DNA from: Streptomyces neyagawaensis
GTDB lineage: Bacteria > Actinomycetota > Actinomycetes > Streptomycetales > Streptomycetaceae
Direction of reading: 5' to 3'
Assembly (NCBI RefSeq): GCF_023516595.1
Contig: NZ_JAMGBG010000039.1
Coordinates: 1 to 64,000, forward strand
DNA length: 64,000 nucleotides
The first letter of the stretch is position 1; every line of letters begins with the position of its first letter. Shown in pieces: positions 23,360-32,614 of this stretch. The position numbers and the translations under genes are program-made. The notes under the pieces are model-generated. The model ran no database searches. It was not told the DNA's origin and saw only the letters and a list, made by a program, of their open reading frames with translations.

Positions 23360-24693
23360 CGCGTCTCCTCCTCGTGCTCGTCGCCGGCGTCGACCGGTGC
23401 GTGCAGCAGCACCCGGGCGGCCCGCCGACCGGAGGCGTCCACGACGTCGAGCCGCCAGCCGGCGACCTCGACGGTGTCGCCGACGGCCGGGATACGACCC
23501 AGCTCGGTGGCGACGAGGCCGGCGAGCGTCTCGTACGGCCCCTCCGGCACCTTGAGCCCGACGCGGGCGAGCTGGTCGGTGCGGGCGGCGCCGTCCGCCG
23601 AGTACAGCTCACGGCCGTCCTCGTCGGTGCCGACGGGGGCCAGGTCGGGTGTCTCGTGCGGGTCGTGCTCGTCGCGGACCTCACCGACGACCTCCTCGAC
23701 GATGTCCTCCAGCGTCACCACGCCCGCGGTGCCGCCGTACTCGTCGATCACGACGGCCATCGTGCGCTTGCCGGAGAGCCGGTCGAGGAGCCGGTCGACG
23801 GTCAGTGACTCGGGGACGAGCAGCGGCTCGCGCAGCAGCTCCGCCACGGAGGTGCGCAGGCGACGCTCGGCGGGCACGGCGAGGACGTCCTTGATGTGCA
23901 CGGTGCCGACCACGGAGTCGAGGCTGCCCCGATAGACGGGGAAGCGGGACAGACCGGTCGCCCGGGTGGCGTTCGCCACGTCCTCGCAGGTCGCCTGGGC
24001 GTCGAGGGCGATGACCTGCACGCGCGGCGTCATCACGTTCTGCGCGGTCAGGTCGGCCAGGTTCAGCGTCCGCACGAACAGCTCGGCGGTGTCCGGCTCC
24101 AGCGCGCCCTCCTTGGCGGAGTGCCGGGCGAGGGCTGCCAGCTCCTGGGGGCCACGCGCGGAGGCCAGCTCCTCGGCGGGCTCGATCCCGAACAGGCGGA
24201 CGAGACGGTTGGCGGAGTTGTTGAGGTGGGTGATGAACGGGCGGAACGCCGCGCTGAACCAGCGCTGCGGGTTCGCGACCTTCTTCGCCACCGACAGCGG
24301 CGAGGAGATCGCCCAGTTCTTCGGCACCAGCTCGCCCACGACCATCAGCACGATCGTGGACAGGGCCGTACCGATCACCAGGGCGACGGAAATCGACGCC
24401 GAGGCGGGCACGCCCACCGCCTCCAGCGGGCCCGCGATGAGCTTGGCGATGGACGGCTCGGCGAGCATGCCGACGACCAGATTGGTGACGGTGATGCCGA
24501 GCTGCGCGCCGGAGAGCTGGAACGTCAGGTTCCGTACGGCCTTCAGGGCGCCGGCGGCACCACGCTCGCCGCGCTCCACGGCCTGCTCCAGCCGGCCGCG
24601 GTCGACGGTGGTCAGCGAGAACTCGGCGGCCACGAACGCGCCGCAGACCAGCGACAGCAGCACCGCCACCAGGAGGAGGAGCACTTCGGTCAT
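23356..24693 (-). CDS. CNNM/CorC-type membrane protein with CBS pair and CorC domain (first of pair)
   Basis: A 445-residue paralogue of the following gene. The N-terminal DUF21 membrane domain (LVCGAFVAAEFSLTTVDRGR through VVGELVPKNWAISSPLSVAK) is followed by a CBS pair (QNVMTPRVQVIALD, FPVYRGSLDSVVGTVHIKDV, VIDEYGGTAGVVTLEDIVEE) and a C-terminal CorC/HlyC domain (GRIPAVGDTVEVAGWRLDVV). It probably functions in Mg/Co transport across the inner membrane. Start ATG 24693 follows GGGGTGA. It is the first gene of a two-gene operon. Confidence 0.9.
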   Translation of the reverse strand: MTEVLLLLVAVLLSLVCGAFVAAEFSLTTVDRGRLEQAVERGERGAAGALKAVRNLTFQLSGAQLGITVTNLVVGMLAEPSIAKLIAGPLEAVGVPASASISVALVIGTALSTIVLMVVGELVPKNWAISSPLSVAKKVANPQRWFSAAFRPFITHLNNSANRLVRLFGIEPAEELASARGPQELAALARHSAKEGALEPDTAELFVRTLNLADLTAQNVMTPRVQVIALDAQATCEDVANATRATGLSRFPVYRGSLDSVVGTVHIKDVLAVPAERRLRTSVAELLREPLLVPESLTVDRLLDRLSGKRTMAVVIDEYGGTAGVVTLEDIVEEVVGEVRDEHDPHETPDLAPVGTDEDGRELYSADGAARTDQLARVGLKVPEGPYETLAGLVATELGRIPAVGDTVEVAGWRLDVVDASGRRAARVLLHAPVDAGDEHEEETR

Positions 24694-25049
24694 CGGGTCA
24701 CCCCCGTCCCATGATCCGGCAGGGGCAGGATGATCGCGCGATGTCGTGCACCGGCTCGGGCGCGCCGGGCGCCGGGCCGGCTGCTGGGAGGCTCGCCCAT
24801 GGGCGGACGCTCACGACCTTTCCGTAGAGGTTCACTGATCCACCTATGGTAAAGGGTCGGCAAAGTGGCGCTCGCCGTCCCGGTCGCGTCGGCCTCCTCG
24901 GCCCGAGCGGCGGTTCACCCACCGCCCCCGATCCTCCTGAGCAGGTACCCAGGCGATCGCCGCGCATGAGCCGTCTGCCGCGCCGGCGCGCATCGCCGCT
25001 CCGTGCGCACCGCCGCGCGGCGTCAGGGGCTTCCGGGGCGTCCGGGTGT
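24694..25049. other. Gene-free interval upstream of the CNNM operon
   Basis: I find no gene in these 356 bp. The AT-richer patch at about 24830-24855 (CTGATCCACCTATGGTAAAG on the plus strand) is the most likely promoter region for the CNNM operon on the minus strand, but no convincing -35/-10 pair can be assigned. Confidence 0.4.
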
Positions 25050-25469
25050 CTACAGGGGCTTGACCCAGCGTCGCCAGTGGTCCTCGCGGTGGTACCCGGT
25101 GGCCGCCCAGGTGTGGTGGGCCTGTTCGTTGGCCTCCAGGACCATGGCGTCCACGCGCCGCCCGCCGAGGGCGACGAACCGCTGCTCCACCGCTTCCAGC
25201 AGCGCGGTGGCGATGCCCTGCCGACGGCGGTCCGGGTGCACCGCCAGCCGGTAGGCCGAGCACCGCCAACCGTCGAAGCCGGCGATGACGGTTCCCACGA
25301 GGACGCCGTCGCGCTCCGCGAGGATCAGCGCCTCGGGGTCCCGAGTGAGGAGCCGGGTCACTCCGTCGTGGTCGTCGCTGATGCTCGTTCCTTCCGCGGC
25401 GTCGCGCCAGAACCGCAGCACGGTGTCGATGTCCGAGGGGGCGGCGCAGCGAATGCGAAGATCACTCAT
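25050..25469 (-). CDS. GNAT family N-acetyltransferase
   Basis: A compact 139-residue acetyltransferase. It begins MSDLRIRCAAPSDIDTVLRF and carries the acetyl-CoA motif LAVHPDRRRQGIATALLEAV (Arg-rich Q/RxxGxA) and the C-terminal ATGYHREDHWRRWVKP strand typical of RimI-like enzymes. Substrate unknown. ATG 25469 is preferred over a longer in-frame start at 25559, whose extra residues are basic and unlike the family. Confidence 0.88.
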   Translation of the reverse strand: MSDLRIRCAAPSDIDTVLRFWRDAAEGTSISDDHDGVTRLLTRDPEALILAERDGVLVGTVIAGFDGWRCSAYRLAVHPDRRRQGIATALLEAVEQRFVALGGRRVDAMVLEANEQAHHTWAATGYHREDHWRRWVKPL

Positions 25470-25555
25470 AGGACGAGCCAAGCAGAGCGCTCGCCTGTCC
25501 GGCGAACGGATTTTCCGCCACCGCGCCCCTCGTTCTGGCGAGGGTCCCCTTCCCC

Positions 25556-26434
25556 TCACCTGCCGCGCAGCGCCTCGATGACGCGGGCGAACGCCTCCAT
25601 GTTCGGCTCCAGGACCGTGAGATACGTGAAGCCGTACCGCTTCCGTTGCGCCAGTACCTGTTCGACGATCTCGTCCAGCGTCCCCACGAGGACCAGCGGC
25701 AGCCGCAGGACCTGCTCCTCACTCAGATGCGGGATGTGCCCGAGCCACGGCCGTACGGCGGCGCCGCGGTCCTCGGTGAACTCCACGATCTGGATCAGCA
25801 GGTTGAGCTCGGCCGGCTCCTCCCGGCCGGCGGCGAACTCGTGGTACCGGCCGACCCGTTCGTCCAGCTCCTCCGCCGTCAGCGCCTCCAGCGTGCCGCC
25901 CGCCCCCGGCCGGGCGCCCGTGAACGCCGCGATGTCCGCGTGCTCGGCGGTGACCCGCAGCATCCGGTCGCCGTTGGCGCCGACGAGCAGCGGTACGGTC
26001 CGCTGCACGGGGCGCGGTTGGTGCGCCTCCGAGTCGAGGAGCCGCCGTAACTCCGCGATGGTCCGGGAGAGATGGTCGACGCGCTCGCGCGGCGACCCCC
26101 ACGGCAGGCCCGCCTTCTCGTGCTCGGCCGGCACGTACCCGGTGCCCAGCCCCAGCTCCAGGCGTCCGTCGGTCAGCGCGTCCGTGGTGGCCACCTCGCG
26201 GGCGAGGAGCACCGGGTTCCAGAAGCCCGCGTTGAGCACGAAGGTGCCGACCCGCGGCCGTTCGGTCGCCTCCGCCGCGGCGACCAGCGCCGGGAACGGG
26301 GCCGGCATGCCCAGATGGTCGGGGACGAGGATCACGTCGTAGCCGAGCCGCTCGGCCCTGCGGCACTTCGCGCGCCACTCCTCGGCCGAGGTCGGATTGA
26401 GCAGGTTGACTCCGAAACGGAACGGGCGCGGCAT
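25556..26434 (-). CDS. LLM class F420-dependent oxidoreductase
   Basis: A 292-residue luciferase-like TIM-barrel enzyme. Typical segments are FRFGVNLLNPTSAEEW, GYDVILVPDHLG, the GFWNPVLLAREVATTDALTD block and LELGLGTGYVPAEHE. These proteins use F420 or FMN to reduce or oxidise small molecules; the 'F420, TIGR03621-like' assignment is from memory of close relatives. Start ATG 26434 has GAGGAGAG 5 nt upstream. It is a separate unit, 86 bp ahead of the same-strand GNAT gene. Confidence 0.88.
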   Translation of the reverse strand: MPRPFRFGVNLLNPTSAEEWRAKCRRAERLGYDVILVPDHLGMPAPFPALVAAAEATERPRVGTFVLNAGFWNPVLLAREVATTDALTDGRLELGLGTGYVPAEHEKAGLPWGSPRERVDHLSRTIAELRRLLDSEAHQPRPVQRTVPLLVGANGDRMLRVTAEHADIAAFTGARPGAGGTLEALTAEELDERVGRYHEFAAGREEPAELNLLIQIVEFTEDRGAAVRPWLGHIPHLSEEQVLRLPLVLVGTLDEIVEQVLAQRKRYGFTYLTVLEPNMEAFARVIEALRGR

Positions 26435-26629
26435 GAACTCTCCTCACCGACAGGGGATTTGAGCCTGTGTGTCCCGGCGAGTACACCACCCGGGCGCGCT
26501 CGCTGCCAGCACGCCCGGCCTGCGGACCCTCGCAAGCCTGGCCTGCGGGCCCCCGCACGCTCGGCCGCGGCATAGGCTCGCCTGGCCGCCTGGCCGCCTG
26601 GCCGCCCGGCCCGCGGCCCCTCCGGACGG

Positions 26630-29200
26630 TCACTCGTGCGCGATCGCCGCCAGCACATTCATGCGCGACGCCCGCAGCGCCGGCAGCAGGGCGGCCACCA
26701 CCCCCACCACCGCCGAGCCGATCACCACGGCGACGACCGTGCCCCACGGGATCGCCAGTGCCTTCATGCCCTGGAGCGCCAGCACCTGCTGCACGCACAC
26801 CCCCCACACCAGTCCCAGCGCCAGCCCGAGGACAGCGCCGAACACGGCGATCACCACCGACTCCAGCCGGATCATCCGCCGCAACTGCCGCCGGCCCAGG
26901 CCGATCGCGCGCAGCAGCCCGATCTCCCGGGTGCGCTCGACCACCGACAGGGCGAGGGTGTTCACCACGCCGAGCACGGCGATCACGATCGCGAGGCCGA
27001 GCAGCGCGTACACCAGGTACAGCAGCACGGCGATCTGGCCGCGGACCAGCTCCTTGTAGTCGGCCTGGTCCCGCACCTGGACCTGGGGGTACGCGTCCAG
27101 CGTCCGCTCCAGGTTCGCGCGCAGCTGGTCGGCGCCGACCCCGGAGGCGGCGTTCACGTACAGCGCCGAGTCCTGGCCCTCGGGCACGTACCGCTCGACG
27201 GTGCCCGTCCCGAAGAAGAGGCCGCCCTGCATCCCGAAGCCGTCGGCGGTGTCCTGGTCGGTGAGCGCGGCGACCTTCAGCTCGGCGTCCTTCCCGCCCG
27301 GGAACCGCACCGGGACCGTGTCGCCGATCGTCACGTCGTGCTCGCGGGCGAAGTCCACGTCCATGCCGAGGGCGCCGTCGGCGAGCGCGGCGCCGCTGTC
27401 GCCCTCGGCGTAGGTGACGTTCGCGACCTCGTCGAGCCGGGGGTCGTAGGCGGCGGCGGTGGTCTCGATCCGCTTGCCGTCCGGCAGCCGTACGGCGACG
27501 GGCGCGAACCGCTGCCGTACGACGAGGCCGGCACCCTCGGTGTCACGGACCTTGTCGGTGACCTCCTGGGGGAACGGGCGGAAGTTCTGGCTCTGGACGA
27601 CGAAGTCCGCGCCCAGCGTCTTGTCGATCTCATTGTCGAACGACTTGGTCATCGACGCGCTCGCCACGGACATCCCGGCGACCAGCGCGAGCCCCACCAT
27701 CAGCGCGGCGGCCGTGGCTCCCGTACGGCGCGGGTTGCGCAGGGCGTTGCGCTGGCTCATCCGGCCGACGGAGCCGAACAGCGCCGGGAACGCGCCGCCG
27801 AGGACCCGGATCACGGGCCTCACCAGGAGCGGGCCCGCGATGACGGTCGCGATCAGGGTGAGAACGACGCCGAGACCGAGGAGCGAGGCCGCCGAGCCGG
27901 TGTCCGACGACAGCGCGCACCCGACGAGTGCGGCGGCGCCGGCCGCGCCGACGACCGCGCCGACCACCGCCCGCGTCCGCAGCGGCCGGCCCATCCCGGC
28001 GATCTCGGCGTCCGTGAGCGCCGCCATCGGCGACACGGTCGCCGCGCGCCGCGCCGGCAGGTACGCCGCCACGAAGGTCACCCCGAGCCCGACGACGTAC
28101 GCCGCGATCGGCGTGCCCACGCCGACCACCATCTCGGTGGACTTGAGGTTCATCCCGAAGGCGCCCATGAGCTCGATCAGCCCGAAGGCCAGCGCGATGC
28201 CCGCGGCGAGGCCGAGCGTCGACCCGACGAGGCCGAGGAGCGCCGCCTCGGTGAGCACGGACCGGCGCACCTGCCGCCGGTCGGCGCCGAGGGCGCGCAG
28301 CAGGCCCAGCTCACGGGTGCGCTGGGCGATGAGCATCGAGAAGGTGTTGACGATGAGAAAGACCCCGACGAGCGTCGCGATGCCCGCGAAGCCCAGCATC
28401 ACGTACTTGATGACGTCGAGGAACCCGCCCAGCGAGGCGGCCGCCGAATCGGCCTGCTCGTCGGCGGTCTGGTACTCGTAGGTGCCCGGCCCGAGCGCGG
28501 CGGCGATCCGTTCCTTCAGTTGGGTGTCGCCGACACCGGGAGCCGCGGTCACCGAGATGCTCGTGGCGGCGTCCGGGTCGCCCAGCAGCCGGGTCTGCGC
28601 GGTCGGGGTGTCGAGGAAGACCAGCGCGGCGCCGGGGTTGGTGGTGGTGAAGGTGGCGATGCCGACGATCTTCACCTTGAAGGAGCCGGGTGCGGCGAGC
28701 ACGGTGAGCGTGTCACCGATCGCCACGTTCTTCTTCTTCGCGGTGTCGGCGTCCAGCAGCGCCTGACCGGGGCCCTCGGGCGCGTGGCCGCTGGTCAGCT
28801 CCACGGGGCTGCGGTCGGTGGGGTACCAGTTGGTCGCGATGGTGGGGGCGCCCGTCGTCGGGCCCACGGACTCGTTGTCCCGGTCGACGACGGTGATGTT
28901 CTCCACGGCCGCGTCGACATGGGTGTCCGCGACGCCGTCGACCTTCGCGACCCGCTCCGCGAGCGAGGCGGGAACGGTGTCCACGGCCCCGGACGGCATC
29001 TGCCCCTCCAGGTCGTCGTCCTTCGGGCCGACGGTGACATCGGCCGAGGTGGAGGCGAAGAGGCGGTCGAAGGTACGGGTGACCGTGTCCGAGAAGATCA
29101 GACTGCCCGCGACGAACGCCACGGACAGGACGATGGCCAGCGCCGAGAGCACCAGCCGCCCCTTGTGCGCCAGGAAACTCCGCAGGGTCGCCTTCAGCAC
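26630..29200 (-). CDS. ABC transporter permease, FtsX/MacB-like with two FtsX domains
   Basis: An 856-residue inner-membrane permease. An N-terminal segment (GRLVLSALAIVLSVAFVAGSLIF) and extracellular domain lead to a first FtsX block of about three segments (YVMLGFAGIATLVGVFLIVN onward). A central pair of helices follows, then a second extracytoplasmic domain and a second FtsX block (LVYALLGLAIVIAVLGVVNT) ending MNVLAAIAHE. This is the layout of actinobacterial lipoprotein/antibiotic exporters. Start GTG 29200 is 4 bp from the upstream ATPase stop, so they form one exporter operon. Substrate unknown. Confidence 0.93.
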   Translation of the reverse strand: MLKATLRSFLAHKGRLVLSALAIVLSVAFVAGSLIFSDTVTRTFDRLFASTSADVTVGPKDDDLEGQMPSGAVDTVPASLAERVAKVDGVADTHVDAAVENITVVDRDNESVGPTTGAPTIATNWYPTDRSPVELTSGHAPEGPGQALLDADTAKKKNVAIGDTLTVLAAPGSFKVKIVGIATFTTTNPGAALVFLDTPTAQTRLLGDPDAATSISVTAAPGVGDTQLKERIAAALGPGTYEYQTADEQADSAAASLGGFLDVIKYVMLGFAGIATLVGVFLIVNTFSMLIAQRTRELGLLRALGADRRQVRRSVLTEAALLGLVGSTLGLAAGIALAFGLIELMGAFGMNLKSTEMVVGVGTPIAAYVVGLGVTFVAAYLPARRAATVSPMAALTDAEIAGMGRPLRTRAVVGAVVGAAGAAALVGCALSSDTGSAASLLGLGVVLTLIATVIAGPLLVRPVIRVLGGAFPALFGSVGRMSQRNALRNPRRTGATAAALMVGLALVAGMSVASASMTKSFDNEIDKTLGADFVVQSQNFRPFPQEVTDKVRDTEGAGLVVRQRFAPVAVRLPDGKRIETTAAAYDPRLDEVANVTYAEGDSGAALADGALGMDVDFAREHDVTIGDTVPVRFPGGKDAELKVAALTDQDTADGFGMQGGLFFGTGTVERYVPEGQDSALYVNAASGVGADQLRANLERTLDAYPQVQVRDQADYKELVRGQIAVLLYLVYALLGLAIVIAVLGVVNTLALSVVERTREIGLLRAIGLGRRQLRRMIRLESVVIAVFGAVLGLALGLVWGVCVQQVLALQGMKALAIPWGTVVAVVIGSAVVGVVAALLPALRASRMNVLAAIAHE

Positions 29201-29204
29201 GGTC

Positions 29205-30077
29205 TCAGTCCTTGTCGAGGTCGGTGGTCCCGGCAGTGCGGGCGTCGGCGGGGGCGCCGGCCCCGTCGGCCGTGGCGCGCGGGTCGAGCCCGGAGGGCTG
29301 GGCGCCGCTCCCGCTGAAGAGGCGCATGCGTTCGAGGACCGCCTCGGCCGTGGGGTGCTCCATCCGGTCCACGATCCGTCCGTCGGCGAGATAGAGCACC
29401 AGGTCGGAGTGGGCGGCGGCCCCGGGGTCGTGGGTGACCATGACGACGGTCTGGCCCAGCTGGTCGACGGCCTCGCGCAGGAAGCCCAGCACCTCCAGCC
29501 CGGCCCGCGAGTCGAGGTTGCCGGTCGGCTCGTCAGCGAAGATCAGCTCGGGCCGGGAGGCGAGGGCGCGGGCGCAGGCGACCCGCTGCTGCTGGCCGCC
29601 GGACAGCTGCGACGGCCGGTGCCCCAGCCGGTTCCGCAGTCCGAGCGTGTCGATGACCTGGTCCAGCCACTTCTCGTCGGGCTTCCGGCCCGCGATGTCC
29701 ATCGGCAGGGTGATGTTCTCGGCCGCGTTCAGCGTCGGGATCAGATTGAACGACTGGAACATGAAGCCGATGCGGTCCCGGCGCAGCCGGGTCAGCTCAC
29801 GGTCCTTCAGCCCGGTGATCTCGGTGTCCCCGAGCCACACCTGCCCGGCCGACACGGTGTCGAGCCCGGCCAGACAGTGCATCAGCGTGGACTTCCCCGA
29901 GCCCGAGGGGCCCATCACCGCGGTGAAGCGGCCGCGCGTGATGTCCACGTCGACCGAGTCGAGGGCGAGCACCGCCGTCTCACCCGAGCCGTACGCCTTC
30001 GTCAGGCCCCGGGCGCGGGCGGCGACACCGTCGGCTTCCGCGCGGCCGAGGGAGTGCTCAGCGGCAGCAGTGGACAA
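29205..30077 (-). CDS. ABC transporter ATP-binding protein (MacB/LolD-like)
   Basis: The ATPase partner of the downstream FtsX permease. Walker A is MGPSGSGKSTLMH, the Q-loop is FMFQSFNLIPTLNAAEN, the signature is QLSGGQQQRVACARALA, Walker B is LIFADEPTGNLDS, and the switch is VTHDP. Start TTG 30077 is preferred (290 residues) because AGGGAGG stands 6 nt before it; an in-frame ATG at 30107 has no ribosome site. The C-terminal tail after residue 230 is variable and Ala/Asp-rich. It is divergent from the toxin-antitoxin pair. Confidence 0.94.
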   Translation of the reverse strand: MSTAAAEHSLGRAEADGVAARARGLTKAYGSGETAVLALDSVDVDITRGRFTAVMGPSGSGKSTLMHCLAGLDTVSAGQVWLGDTEITGLKDRELTRLRRDRIGFMFQSFNLIPTLNAAENITLPMDIAGRKPDEKWLDQVIDTLGLRNRLGHRPSQLSGGQQQRVACARALASRPELIFADEPTGNLDSRAGLEVLGFLREAVDQLGQTVVMVTHDPGAAAHSDLVLYLADGRIVDRMEHPTAEAVLERMRLFSGSGAQPSGLDPRATADGAGAPADARTAGTTDLDKD

Positions 30078-30242
30078 AACGGCCTCCCTGCTCGAACGAG
30101 TTCGCATTCCAGACGTTCCCGGACGAGCCTAATGTGATCCAGTCCACACGGGGTATCCCTCCCAGGTCCGACGCGGCCTCCGTCGCAGGTCGGGCACCCG
30201 ATGTCGGTGTAAGGGGCATGGGTGTCGCGCGCCTAAGGGCCC

Positions 30243-30271
30243 TTGCCGTGCTAGCACTCCGGCGCTAGCGT
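30243..30271 (+). promoter_or_regulatory. Promoter of toxin-antitoxin pair with GCTAGC operators; leaderless
   Basis: A -35 TTGCCG (30243-30248) and a -10 TAGCGT (30266-30271) are exactly 17 bp apart. Two GCTAGC hexamers (30250-30255 and 30264-30269) sit in the spacer and over the -10, one within the palindrome GTGCTAGCAC. Transcription would begin at or near the ATG at 30278, predicting a leaderless mRNA repressed by the encoded ribbon-helix-helix protein. Confidence 0.7.
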
Positions 30272-30277
30272 CGAGGC

Positions 30278-30550
30278 ATGGCCAAGACCCAGCTGAACGT
30301 ACGGGTGGACGAGGACACGGCGCGAGCCGCCCGGGAGCGAGCCCTGGAGCGCGGGATGAGTGTCAACCGGTACATCGAGGAGCTGGTCAGACAGGACACC
30401 GGAGAGGTGGGCCACACCTTCGTGGAGTCCGCGGCCGATTTCATGAAGCAGTACGAGGCGGTCTTCGCCGAGGAGTTCGACGGCGCCTCCACTCGGACGA
30501 CGCCGAAAACGACGGGGGAACCCGGGGGCGGGCGCGAGGGACGTCACTGA
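30278..30550 (+). CDS. Ribbon-helix-helix antitoxin-like protein
   Basis: A 90-residue DNA-binding protein. The N-terminal MAKTQLNVRVDEDTARAARE strand-helix and ERGMSVNRYIEELVRQD helix are the ribbon-helix-helix fold. The acidic C-terminal half (SAADFMKQYEAVFAEEFDGA) is probably the toxin-neutralising segment, ending in a disordered Gly/Thr tail. The next gene, 4 bp downstream, is a Fic-like toxin, so this is its antitoxin and autorepressor (inference from gene order and operators). It starts at ATG 30278 with no ribosome site, consistent with leaderless translation. Confidence 0.85.
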   Translation: MAKTQLNVRVDEDTARAARERALERGMSVNRYIEELVRQDTGEVGHTFVESAADFMKQYEAVFAEEFDGASTRTTPKTTGEPGGGREGRH

Positions 30551-30554
30551 TCCC

Positions 30555-30929
30555 TTGAGTCAGCTCAGAATCGACCTCGCCTGGCTGCTGATGGTCGCTG
30601 AACAGAAGACGCCCGGAGATCCCCAGGTCAGCGACTGGGGCGCCCTCGTCGCGGCCGTCGCCCGGCACGACGCGCAGATCTTCGACGTCCCCGTCTACGA
30701 CACCCCGCACGCCCGCGCCGCCTCCCTCCTGCAGCTGCTGATGCACGTCCCGGCCCTGGAGCGCTCCAACGCGCTGTTCGCCTCCGCCGTCGCCTACGGC
30801 TACCTCGTCGCCAGCGGCGTCAAGGTCGTCACCTCCGCCGAGCAGGTGCGTGAACTGGCCAGACTCGTCAAGAGCGGCGAGGCCACGGTGCAGGACATCG
30901 CCCAGGAACTGCGCCAGTGGAGCCGGTGA
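30555..30929 (+). CDS. Fic/Doc-like toxin component
   Basis: A 124-residue protein similar to the short Fic-family toxins annotated in Streptomyces, with RIDLAWLLMVAEQK, the LLMHVPALERSNALFASAVA helix and AYGYLVASGVKVVTS. Real Fic/Doc enzymes AMPylate or phosphorylate targets using HPFxxGN(G/K)R. Here the aligned segment reads HVPALERSNALFA: the histidine and one Asn remain, the Gly and Arg residues do not, so catalytic activity is doubtful. Start TTG 30555 lies 4 bp after the antitoxin stop with GAGGGA about 13 nt upstream. Confidence 0.72.
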   Translation: MSQLRIDLAWLLMVAEQKTPGDPQVSDWGALVAAVARHDAQIFDVPVYDTPHARAASLLQLLMHVPALERSNALFASAVAYGYLVASGVKVVTSAEQVRELARLVKSGEATVQDIAQELRQWSR

Positions 30930-30975
30930 CCGACCGCCCGCCGCCACGCCGCCGAGCGGATTCCGTAGGCCGGCC

Positions 30976-31647
30976 CTAACCCGCGACCTCCTCGTCCGGG
31001 CCGGAGCGCCGGGCCCGGCCCAGTACGTGGTGCGAGCTGGGCAGGCGCGGGCCCCGCGGCGGCAGGGACAGCTCCTTGACCGACTCGATCTCGAACGCCG
31101 CGGCGCCGATCGCGCCCAACGGGTCGCGGGACACATGGCAGCCGCCGAACAGCAGGGGCCACACCGTGTGGTCCAGCGCCCGCCGGGTCGTGCGCATCAC
31201 CCGGCCGCCGCCCCCGCCGTGCTCGAAGAACCTCAGCTCACCGCCGGGACGCAGGACCCGCCGGATCTCCCGCAGCGCACGCTCCACATCCCGCACGCTG
31301 CACAGCACCAACGACACCACGGCAGCGTCGAACGCCTCACTCTTGACCGGCAGGGCCTCCGCCGCGCCCGGCACGACATCCACCGGCACATCGGCGCGCA
31401 GCGCCGCCTCCAGGGCCAACTTCCGCAGGGAGCGCTCCGGTTCGATCGCCACGACCTCCGCGACCGTACGCGGGTAGTGCGCGAAGTTCAGGCCGTTGCC
31501 GGCGCCGATCTCGATGACCCGCCCCGAGAGCCCGGCGAGCAACTCGTCGCGCAACGGGCCGACCATCGGCTCCGCCGACACACTCAGCCGGGCGTAGAAC
31601 CGGGCGAACAGGGGATGGCGCACGGCGTCCAGGCCGGCACGGACCAT
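30976..31647 (-). CDS. Class I SAM-dependent methyltransferase
   Basis: A 223-residue methyltransferase of the UbiE/type-11 group. SAM motif I is RVIEIGAGNGLNFAHYP, motif II FDAAVVSLVLCSV and motif III LRPGGELRFFEHGGGGG. The C-terminal region with HTVWPLLFGGCHVSRDP fits small-molecule or lipid methyltransferases. Start ATG 31647 has GGGAGG 8 nt upstream. The substrate is unknown. It stands alone, converging on the toxin-antitoxin pair. Confidence 0.88.
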   Translation of the reverse strand: MVRAGLDAVRHPLFARFYARLSVSAEPMVGPLRDELLAGLSGRVIEIGAGNGLNFAHYPRTVAEVVAIEPERSLRKLALEAALRADVPVDVVPGAAEALPVKSEAFDAAVVSLVLCSVRDVERALREIRRVLRPGGELRFFEHGGGGGRVMRTTRRALDHTVWPLLFGGCHVSRDPLGAIGAAAFEIESVKELSLPPRGPRLPSSHHVLGRARRSGPDEEVAG

Positions 31648-31818
31648 GACGGACCTCCCGAGGAGGACGACAGATACCCGGATTGTCCCCCGTCGGGGAC
31701 CGGCTCACCCGTCCCGCGCCGAGAGGCGGACACGACGGCGCCCGCCGCGCGGCCCTGGGGAGGAGGTCGCGCGACGGGCACCGGTCGTACGGCGGGCGGT
31801 GTTCCGCGATGCCGGCCG

Positions 31819-32505
31819 TCAGGCGATGAAGTTCCGCACCTGCTCGTAGACGCCGTGGTCGTTGTTCATCTCGTCGTGCGAGATACAGCCGACCTCGACG
31901 TTCGTGGCCCCGTTCAGGATCGCGGTGGTGTCCGGGGTGAGCGCGTCGTCGCAGTTCGACCAGTAGCTGGCGTACGACACACTGCCCGGCGTCTCGTCAC
32001 CTGAGTTGAGCGAGGTCAGGAACGAGCTGCCGGTGTACATCTCGGCACACGAGGTGTACAGCCAGCGACACCAACCCGCCACGGTCGTCCCGTGGTTGAC
32101 GCCGGCCGTGGAGACGAAGTCGTCGACGTACGCCGTCCCGCCGAGGTTCTTCAGGTAGTAGCGGGAGCTGAGCGCGCCCATCGAGTGGACGACCACGTCG
32201 ACCTTGGAGGCGCCCGTCGAGGCGAGCACGCTCTGGATCTTCGTCTTCAGCTGCGCCGCCGTCGTGGCGTTCGACTGGCCCCAGTCGTACGACCAGGAGT
32301 GGAGCTCCGAGGCGGCGTAACCGTCCGCCTTGAAGTACGCGATCCAGTCGTCCCAGCTGCTGGACGAACTGCTCAGACCGTGCACGAAGACGACCGGGTT
32401 GTGGGTCGCGGCCCGGGCGGGGGCCGCGGAGAAGGTCAGGGACAGCAGGAGCGTGCTGGTCACGGTCGCGAGGGCCGTGGCGATACGGCGCATGCGGCGA
32501 TGCAT
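31819..32505 (-). CDS. Secreted triacylglycerol lipase/esterase
   Basis: A 228-residue exported alpha/beta hydrolase. The Sec signal peptide is MHRRMRRIATALATVTSTLL with cleavage near ARAA. The mature part starts HNPVVFVHGLSSSSSSWDDW, with the oxyanion HG motif, then the nucleophile elbow VVVHSMGA, where the first Gly of GxSxG is Val as in AxSxG Bacillus-type lipases. Cysteines (SCAEM, NCDD) could form disulfides outside the cell. AGGAGG precedes ATG 32505. It diverges from a LuxR-type regulator, reminiscent of the lipA-lipR pairs known in Streptomyces. Confidence 0.9.
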   Translation of the reverse strand: MHRRMRRIATALATVTSTLLLSLTFSAAPARAATHNPVVFVHGLSSSSSSWDDWIAYFKADGYAASELHSWSYDWGQSNATTAAQLKTKIQSVLASTGASKVDVVVHSMGALSSRYYLKNLGGTAYVDDFVSTAGVNHGTTVAGWCRWLYTSCAEMYTGSSFLTSLNSGDETPGSVSYASYWSNCDDALTPDTTAILNGATNVEVGCISHDEMNNDHGVYEQVRNFIA

Positions 32506-32614
32506 GGAGCCTCCTGAAACGGGTGGGGTTCGTCAGGAGTGTCAGCGGGGTCTACGCGCGCCGCATCGGTGAAATCGCCGGTCTTTACTGGTCGGTTAAC
32601 TCGCAAGTAACGTG

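Noticed and set aside
26636..29317. An 893-codon plus-strand open frame
   Set aside because: It is antisense to the FtsX permease throughout and is a codon-bias shadow.
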